Source: Erwinia endophytica
GTDB taxonomy: Bacteria; Pseudomonadota; Gammaproteobacteria; Enterobacterales; Enterobacteriaceae
NCBI RefSeq assembly: GCF_009295515.1
Contig: NZ_RQVV01000030.1
Span: forward strand, 1 to 64,000
Direction: 5' to 3'
Length of the DNA stretch: 64,000 bases
Positions 58,308 to 64,000 of the stretch are shown piece after piece (within the stretch, counting starts at the first letter, position 1; the number at the start of each line of letters is the position of its first letter). The notes beneath the pieces were generated by a model, which saw only the letters and a program-made list of their open reading frames with translations, was not told the DNA's origin and ran no database searches. The position numbers and the translations under genes are program-made.

Positions 58308-59774
58308 TCAGTAAGCGCCATCTCGACGCAGCACGACACCCGCTGTTTTAAACAGAATGGCAATATCCGTCCACAGCGCCCAGTTTTTTACATACCAGGA
58401 ATCAAAGTACACCCGGGTATCATAATCAATGTCATTACGACCGCTGACTTGCCATAAGCCGGTCATTCCCGGTTTGGCCATCAGATAGTAATCGACATCA
58501 CCGGCATAACGTTCCAGTTCGGCTTCAATAACCGGGCGGGGCCCGACCAGGCTCATCTCACCGCGGATAACATTCCACAGTTGTGGCAGCTCATCCAGAC
58601 TGGTTTTACGCAGGAAGGTACCGATTTTGGTGACGCGCGGATCATTCTTCAGCTTAAAGTCCTTATTCCACTCGGCACGTGCTTCTTCATTGCTGGCTAA
58701 CAACGCTTCCAGCACTTCTTTCGAGTTAGTGACCATTGAACGGAACTTAAGACATTTGAATTTTTTGCCATCACGTCCCACACGTTCATGGCCATAAATT
58801 TTATTGCCGCCATCGCGGCCAACCAGCCAGCAAATCAGTCCAAAGGCTGGGGCAAGGAGCAGTAGCAACAGTGAAGCGACCACGAGATCGAAGACGCGTT
58901 TCAGAAAGCGGGAAGAGCGTTTTGCCAGATTGTTGCTGACGCGCAGGATCATTACTTCATGACTGAAAATAAATGACATGTCAGTACCGTAAAGCGGCAC
59001 ACCACGCAAGGTTGGCACGACGGAGACGGAGCGACATTTTTTTTGGGACAGTAACTTCAACCATTCGTCGCGCTGTGCCTGCTGTTCATACTCCATGGCG
59101 ACGATAAACTGGGTATTTTCCAGGTCGACCATGTCCCAGACAATGTCTTTTGCGGTAATTATCGGTACGCCGTTCATGTTTTCAACGTCGTTATGGCCAT
59201 TGGAGGCAACAAATGCTTTCACTTCATAGCCGAGGATCTCCTCGCTTTGTAATGCGGCATAGGCTTCGCGGGCATTCTTGCCGGAACCGATAATAATGGT
59301 GTGCTTCTGCCACTGACCCGCCTTCAAAATGGCATGTTTGACGCTGGAGCGCAGCAGCGGCACGAGGATCAGAGCGTAAACCCAGGTGAAGCTCCACAGC
59401 ATACGGGAGAAGTCCCACCGGGAGAAAGCGATCAGCGCCAAATCCAGGAGGGAAAAAATCACCAGAGTTTTTATTATCTCTTTCAATTCAAACCAAAAGG
59501 GCTTGCGGTAGGTATAATGACGCAGTCGCATCCAGAACCAGGCGGTACAGACCACTGACATCACAAATTGGGCGACAAAACGGACCTTAACTTCCTGGGG
59601 GGGGATGAATATATCAAGATTACCCCAAATACCTTGTACCGTTGCAGCGGACAAAAATAAGGCCAGATTAATCGAAATTAAATCTGAAAGACTTAATGCC
59701 ACTTTGGCAATAATATTTTTTCGGGTGCCGCTAAATGCGCGACGGCGGTTATTCAGTACCAGAGTACTTGCCAT
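58308..59774 (-). CDS. WbaP/AmsG-type undecaprenyl-phosphate sugar phosphotransferase
   Basis: Starts exopolysaccharide or O-antigen units by moving sugar-1-phosphate (probably galactose) onto undecaprenyl phosphate. From the start at 59774 it has 488 residues: four N-terminal helices, a nucleotide-binding-like middle domain (IIIGSGKNAREAYAAL), a fifth helix near 300, and the C-terminal catalytic domain with CLKFRSM, TSLDELPQLWNV and SLVGPRP. No other polysaccharide genes are adjacent. An RcsAB-like box lies 270 bases upstream, suggesting control by RcsA/RcsB, as for amsG of Erwinia amylovora. Confidence 0.88.
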   Translation of the reverse strand: MASTLVLNNRRRAFSGTRKNIIAKVALSLSDLISINLALFLSAATVQGIWGNLDIFIPPQEVKVRFVAQFVMSVVCTAWFWMRLRHYTYRKPFWFELKEIIKTLVIFSLLDLALIAFSRWDFSRMLWSFTWVYALILVPLLRSSVKHAILKAGQWQKHTIIIGSGKNAREAYAALQSEEILGYEVKAFVASNGHNDVENMNGVPIITAKDIVWDMVDLENTQFIVAMEYEQQAQRDEWLKLLSQKKCRSVSVVPTLRGVPLYGTDMSFIFSHEVMILRVSNNLAKRSSRFLKRVFDLVVASLLLLLLAPAFGLICWLVGRDGGNKIYGHERVGRDGKKFKCLKFRSMVTNSKEVLEALLASNEEARAEWNKDFKLKNDPRVTKIGTFLRKTSLDELPQLWNVIRGEMSLVGPRPVIEAELERYAGDVDYYLMAKPGMTGLWQVSGRNDIDYDTRVYFDSWYVKNWALWTDIAILFKTAGVVLRRDGAY

Positions 59775-60342
59775 AATGCTTGCTCTCTTTTCATGAGGGA
59801 TCAATGACCTGACGAGGTTCAAGCACGCGTTCAGGAGTAACATCCGCGAATATTGACCCGGACGACCTTACTTACCGCAAACTGAGCTATTCTGGCAGCA
59901 CACCCCGTTGGGATCGACCAGCAGGAGGCTGTTCAAAAAAAATGCTAAGTATTTTTCCTGCAAGTTGAATGAGTTAGAGTGAATGTGACCGGTTTTTATT
60001 TTACCTGGAGAATTCAGTATGCAGAAGTTATTTGGCTTAGTTAATACGGATATTCCTAAAATACCGTAAATGCGTTTGTTAACATCGGTATAGTAAGAAT
60101 GAAAGCGGAGCGGTAAATAAAACGGTACTTTTTTCACATTATAATAATGAAATAACACCGTATATTGGTCATGTTGCACGTTGCAAGCCTGTAGGTTGCA
60201 CCCGTTTCACCCCAGTGACCCTATGCTCCGGGGGACAGCGGTCTTGTCGCTTTCATGGTGAAGGTGTTGTTTCGAGCATAGTGGCAGAAAATAATAGCAC
60301 CGCGACCACGAGGATCGTAATGACTGAAACGGTGAACACGGA
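59775..60342. other. Upstream control region of the wbaP-type gene
   Basis: 570 bases, AT-rich at 59940-60180, with an RcsAB-like box at 60045. At 60181-60290 several inverted repeats occur, for example CTATGCTC (60221) with GAGCATAG (60274), and may form RNA structure. No JUMPstart/ops element was seen. No gene was recognised. Confidence 0.5.
60045..60058. promoter_or_regulatory. RcsAB-like box upstream of wbaP-type gene
   Basis: TACGGATATTCCTA matches 12 of 14 bases of the RcsAB consensus TAAGAATATTCCTA (11 of 14 read on the minus strand). It lies 271 bases before the wbaP-type start codon, in a region with no other gene to serve. Confidence 0.6.
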
Positions 60343-60576
60343 TTAAGCCGTTTTTTTCAGTACCCAGTGGTTTTCCTCTTTGTCGTAATGCCCAATAGCA
60401 AGATCGACAGGCTTTCCGTCAATCCATGCGGGTACGCTGGTTTCGAGGTCCCAGCCATCAAGCTGATAGCTCAATCCGGGGTTGGTCAGACACGGAATGC
60501 TGACGGTATCGACATTATGCACATTCAGTACTGCGTCGATGATTTCATAGCGACCAATCTTAATGACATGACTCAT
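60343..60576 (-). CDS. Small protein of unknown function
   Basis: A 77-residue protein (MSHVIKIGRYEIIDAVLNVH), probably mostly beta strand, without signal peptide or membrane segment. AAAGGGAT precedes the ATG. It follows nhaP2 by 78 bases on the same strand and may be co-transcribed with it. I do not recognise a family. Confidence 0.65.
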   Translation of the reverse strand: MSHVIKIGRYEIIDAVLNVHNVDTVSIPCLTNPGLSYQLDGWDLETSVPAWIDGKPVDLAIGHYDKEENHWVLKKTA

Positions 60577-60654
60577 GATGCTATCCCTTTAAGAATAGAG
60601 TTGAATGTTAATAATAGTGGCTATTCCACAGAGATCGAGTCATTGCTGCCAGGA

Positions 60655-62382
60655 TTATTCTTTGTCTTCCGCTACGCGTACGCCAATTTTTAAGATTTCA
60701 TTATCTGTTTTCTCCGCCACCGTCCAGATCATGTTTTTCCATTCCACCTGATCACCGACCACTGGCGCGCCACCGATCATACCGGCAATCAGATGCCCCA
60801 ATGTTTGCTGAACGTGAGCCTCCTCATCCAGATCAATGCCGTAGATTTCGGCTATGTCATTCAGCCGGGCATCAGCCTGCAGGATAAAATCACCAAAAAA
60901 GCGTTGGTCAAGCGCCACCGATGGCGACTGACTGAACAGTTTGCCCAACTCAGGAAGATCTTTCTCGCGACCAATCACACATAGCACATCGCCTTCTTTC
61001 AGGCGGGTATTGGTGGTTGGCTGCAGCAGTTGGTTATCCCGGAACAGTGCGGCGATAAGGGTGTCTCTGGGCATTTTTAAATCACGTAACGCCGCGCCTA
61101 TGCACCATTTATCGGCACCAAGTTGATAGACGAACTGCTCCCATGGGCTTTCCGGATCAATATCCAGACCTGTTCGCGAAATAGGCGAAGCGGTAGGCGG
61201 CACAATGACTCTGGCTTTACGGGCGGCATAACCCAGCGAAGTACCCTGTACCATCAGCGAAACCAGTACCACAAAGAAGGCGATGTTGAAGAACAGCGAA
61301 GCATGCGGCAGACCCGCCATCATCGGGAAGACAGCCAGAATGATCGGGACAGCGCCGCGCAGTCCAACCCAACTGATAAACATCCGCTCACGAATATTGA
61401 AGCCACGAAATGGCAGCAGGCCGATAAATATCGACAGTGGGCGAGCAAACAGGATAAGCCAAATTGAAAGCAACATAGCGGGCAGGGCGATGTGCCACAA
61501 ATCGGTTGGATTAACCAACAGACCCAGCACCAGGAACATACCAATCTGGCTCAGCCATGCCATGCCGTCAAAGGTTTGCAAAATACCGAATCGGTTACGT
61601 ATCGGGCGGTTACCGAAGACAAAGCCGCACAGGTAAACCGCCAGAATGCCGCTGCCTTCCAGCACGGTGGTCAGTGCAAATACCAGAATCCCTCCGCTGA
61701 GAGCCAGCAAAGGATAGAGACCGCTGGCCAGCGAAACGCGATTAATCAACTGCAGTAAGGCCCAACCGCCACCTAAGCCCAGCACGATACCGAGGCCGAA
61801 TTGCTGGATAAGATGCACGACAAATACCCAGCTTAGATCCGTTTCGCCTCGCTGGATCATCTCGATAAGCGTAATGGTCAGAAATACGGCCATTGGATCG
61901 TTGCTGCCGGATTCGATTTCCAGTGTGGCGCTGACGCGTTCATTGAGTCCTTTCCCCCCGAGGAGAGAAAACACGGCTGCCGCGTCGGTGGAACCGATTA
62001 TTGCGCCTACCAGGAAACCATCAATCATGCTCAGATTAAACAGCCAGGCGGCGGCCATGCCGGTCAGGCCCGCAGTGATGAGTACGCCGACCGTTGCCAG
62101 CGACAGGGCTGGCCAAAGGGCGACCCTGAAGGAACTGGCCTGAGTACGTATCCCGCCATCCAGCAGAATAACCGCCAGCGCAAGGTTACTGATCAGATAC
62201 GCCGTTGGATAATCATTGAAGGCAATGCCGCCAATGCCGTCGATGCCAGCCAACATCCCTAATGCAAGAAAAATAACTAAAATCGGGATACCCAGCTTAG
62301 AAGAGAGCGAACTCAACAAAATACTCGCAGCAACCAGCACGGAACCAATAATAAACAAGCTGTAGATGGCGCTGGCTTCCAA
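60655..62382 (-). CDS. nhaP2: NhaP2/CvrA, potassium/proton antiporter
   Basis: Inner membrane CPA1 antiporter, 575 residues (E. coli CvrA 578). About twelve helices, including the conserved [20 protein letters not shown] and [12 protein letters not shown], are followed by a cytosolic TrkA-C (RCK) domain at about 400-480 and a C-terminal CorC-like domain. The start appears to be TTG (62382) behind AGGAG, giving [10 protein letters not shown] like the E. coli protein. It lies near dadX, as in E. coli. Confidence 0.94.
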   Translation of the reverse strand: MEASAIYSLFIIGSVLVAASILLSSLSSKLGIPILVIFLALGMLAGIDGIGGIAFNDYPTAYLISNLALAVILLDGGIRTQASSFRVALWPALSLATVGVLITAGLTGMAAAWLFNLSMIDGFLVGAIIGSTDAAAVFSLLGGKGLNERVSATLEIESGSNDPMAVFLTITLIEMIQRGETDLSWVFVVHLIQQFGLGIVLGLGGGWALLQLINRVSLASGLYPLLALSGGILVFALTTVLEGSGILAVYLCGFVFGNRPIRNRFGILQTFDGMAWLSQIGMFLVLGLLVNPTDLWHIALPAMLLSIWLILFARPLSIFIGLLPFRGFNIRERMFISWVGLRGAVPIILAVFPMMAGLPHASLFFNIAFFVVLVSLMVQGTSLGYAARKARVIVPPTASPISRTGLDIDPESPWEQFVYQLGADKWCIGAALRDLKMPRDTLIAALFRDNQLLQPTTNTRLKEGDVLCVIGREKDLPELGKLFSQSPSVALDQRFFGDFILQADARLNDIAEIYGIDLDEEAHVQQTLGHLIAGMIGGAPVVGDQVEWKNMIWTVAEKTDNEILKIGVRVAEDKE

Positions 62383-62818
62383 TGGGGCAATCTCCTGTAT
62401 GAGGTAAAATTCTTTTTTAACAATGCATTATAAGATAATGAAAAATGCTAAAAACAGCGGCGTAGCGAATAGTGAGAATTGGAATTTCCGTTTCGGCTAA
62501 AGACAATAGCGCATTTTATGCCGGTGTAAAAGCCATCATGTGGCAATGATTGGATAGTTATTCAATGGATTGAAAGAAAAAAAACGTATAAAACGGTATT
62601 TTGTGAAGAAGACAACGGATACTGCATCCGCTATGACTGTTGTGCTATCGCGATGTTCCCATCATACCTTAAATTGCAGGGGAGAGTACGGGATGTTTTG
62701 GGGCGGGTAAAAGTTATTCTGTATACAACCCTCAGGCGCTTTAACCGTAAAGATGAGAAGACTTAAACCGAGTGGGAAACAGCCAGAATTAATATCTATC
62801 CGGCTGTTTTAGGAGATT
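62383..62818. other. Spacer between nhaP2 and yeaH
   Basis: 435 bases, AT-rich, holding the nhaP2 promoter. A hairpin at 62777-62810 (AAACAGCC with GGCTGTTT) lies just after the yeaH stop and probably marks the transcript end. Nothing else was recognised. Confidence 0.4.
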
Positions 62819-64000
62819 TTAATAAACTTCTTCGCTTTGTTTGTGAAACAGTTCGCGAAATACCGGATAAATATCTTCAGGTTCACGGATATGCTGGATA
62901 GCAAAGTTATCAAACATCACCTGCAGATGTTCGTATTCCCGCCAGAGGGTCTGGTGGGCTCGTCGGGTTATTTCGATATAACTGTAATAACGTACGACGG
63001 GCAGGATATTTTTCGCCAGAATATCGTGACAAAGAGGGGAATCATCGGCCCAGTTATCGCCATCGGAAGCCTGAGCGGCGTAAATATTCCACTGTGCCGG
63101 GTCGTAACGCGCTTTAATCACTTCATCCATCAGCTTCAGCGCGCTGGAAACAATGGTGCCCCCCGTTTCCTGCGAATAGAAGAACTCCTGTTCGTCGACC
63201 TCTTTCGCCTGGGTATGATGGCGAATGTAAACCACATCGACATTCTTGTAGGTACGGCTGAGGAACAGATAAAGCAGGATATAAAACCGTTTCGCCATAT
63301 CTTTGGTGGTCTGGTCCATTGAGCCAGAAACATCCATCAGGCAAAACATGACTGCCTGGCTTGAGGGTTCCGGACGCTTTTCAAAGTTTTTATAGCGCAA
63401 ATCAAAAGTATCAATAAATGGCACACGTTTGATCCGTGCACGCAGTTCGGCAATTTCTTTGCGTAAGCGTTCTTCTTCCAGTAATTGTGCGGGCTCGGCT
63501 TTCTGCACTATTTCCAGAGCTTCTTCCAGTTGGCGAAGCTGCCTGGATTTGCCCGCGGTCATGGCAGTGCGACGCGCCAGAGAGTTTTGCAGAGAACGTA
63601 CAACGCTGATATTGGCTGGAACGCCGTTAGAGGTGTAGCCAGCACGGTGGACTTTGTACTCATTCAACTGGCGGTGCTGGTTTTTCCTCAGATTAGGCAG
63701 CGCTAAATCCTCAAACAACAGATCGAGATATTCATCTTTCGAAATATTAAAGACAAACTCATCCTGACCTTCACCATCCTGACTGGCATTGCCCTGACCA
63801 CTGCCACTGCCGCCGCCCTGAGGACGTTCGATGCGGTCATTCTGTACAAAATGATCATTACCTGGGTGAACACGATGGCGTTGACCACCGCGTCCCTGAT
63901 GAAAAATAGGTTCGTTGATATCATCAATGGGAATAGAGACGGACTCGCCGCTTTCAACGTCGGTTACCGAACGCTTATTGATGGCCCCGGAGATCGACTG
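62819..64000 (-). CDS. yeaH: YeaH, UPF0229 von Willebrand-type protein (5' end outside window)
   Basis: The frame runs to the right edge, giving 393 of about 427 residues; about the first 33 are outside. It is colinear with E. coli YeaH from [12 protein letters not shown] onwards, with a glycine/serine-rich linker (GGGSGSGQG). The C-terminal vWA-like domain has the metal site DVSGSM, then TGGTIVSS and SDGDNW. It is normally co-transcribed with the serine kinase gene yeaG, expected just beyond the edge. It acts in nitrogen and stationary-phase stress together with YeaG, and probably YcgB. Confidence 0.94.
   Translation of the reverse strand, partial: QSISGAINKRSVTDVESGESVSIPIDDINEPIFHQGRGGQRHRVHPGNDHFVQNDRIERPQGGGSGSGQGNASQDGEGQDEFVFNISKDEYLDLLFEDLALPNLRKNQHRQLNEYKVHRAGYTSNGVPANISVVRSLQNSLARRTAMTAGKSRQLRQLEEALEIVQKAEPAQLLEEERLRKEIAELRARIKRVPFIDTFDLRYKNFEKRPEPSSQAVMFCLMDVSGSMDQTTKDMAKRFYILLYLFLSRTYKNVDVVYIRHHTQAKEVDEQEFFYSQETGGTIVSSALKLMDEVIKARYDPAQWNIYAAQASDGDNWADDSPLCHDILAKNILPVVRYYSYIEITRRAHQTLWREYEHLQVMFDNFAIQHIREPEDIYPVFRELFHKQSEEVY

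Noticed and set aside
60181..60290. Group of short inverted repeats upstream of the wbaP-type gene considered as a riboswitch or JUMPstart/ops element
   Set aside because: The ops core GGCGGTAGCGTG is absent, the repeats do not nest into one clear fold, and they lie far from the start codon.
1..64000. CRISPR array, rRNA operon, origin of replication or plasmid features
   Set aside because: No regularly spaced repeats, rRNA sequence, DnaA-box cluster or iterons were seen anywhere in the window.

Overview
The window is chromosomal DNA from a member of the Enterobacterales. Gene content and order closely follow Escherichia coli for long stretches. A glucosylglycerate-type osmolyte operon (yedP-gpgS), queH, rnd placed next to minCDE, and a characteristic palindromic intergenic repeat point instead to the Pectobacteriaceae (Pectobacterium, Brenneria, Dickeya, Lonsdalea). 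The genus is inferred from remembered synteny and protein similarity; no search was run.

Layout. (1) 1-1154: an integration site. A tRNA-Asn gene is followed by a P4-type integrase whose 3' part has been replaced by the end of an IS3-family element running off the left edge. (2) 1279-13782: the mtfA to rcsA block, holding mtfA, an ASCH-like gene, yedJ, a ribbon-helix-helix protein, queH, dcm-vsr, an acyltransferase, yedI, yodC, the yedP-gpgS operon, dsrB and rcsA. Two RcsAB-like boxes lie in the AT-rich leader of rcsA. (3) 14773-19294: yedD and the cystine/D-cysteine locus dcyD-tcyJ-tcyL-tcyN. (4) 19812-31955: a second acyltransferase, the divergent proline genes putA/putP with PutA-like operators, the Fur-box-preceded efeUOB iron operon, and phoH. 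(5) 31960-36473: a fused remnant of a divergent EamA/LysR pair, tRNA-Ser(GGA), ghrA-ycdX-ycdY, and an orphan proX. (6) 36688-39367: a small accessory segment bounded by IS debris and carrying a ~117-bp direct repeat. It contains a class II microcin-like precursor gene, a 34-residue ORF with an ideal ribosome binding site and its own terminator, and a membrane zinc-ribbon protein. (7) 39393-56977: yoaA-tsaB-yeaY-fadD-rnd, the minCDE operon, ycgL-ycgM-ycgN, a small lipoprotein, dsbB, fadR, spoVR, dadA-dadX. (8) 56974-64000: an MFS transporter, a WbaP-type sugar phosphotransferase with an RcsAB-like box upstream, nhaP2, and yeaH cut by the right edge.

How parts connect. RcsA together with RcsB probably controls exopolysaccharide initiation through WbaP, and possibly rcsA itself. 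FadR and FadD form the fatty-acid control/entry pair. DadA/DadX (alanine) and PutA/PutP (proline) feed amino-acid catabolism. YedP-GpgS and ProX both concern osmolytes. SpoVR and YeaH belong to a stationary-phase set usually grouped with the kinase YeaG.

The best candidate for something undescribed is the microcin-like gene at 37183-37524 and its small neighbours. Its precursor has a textbook double-glycine-type leader and a glycine-rich core, but no exporter or recognised immunity gene is present in the window.
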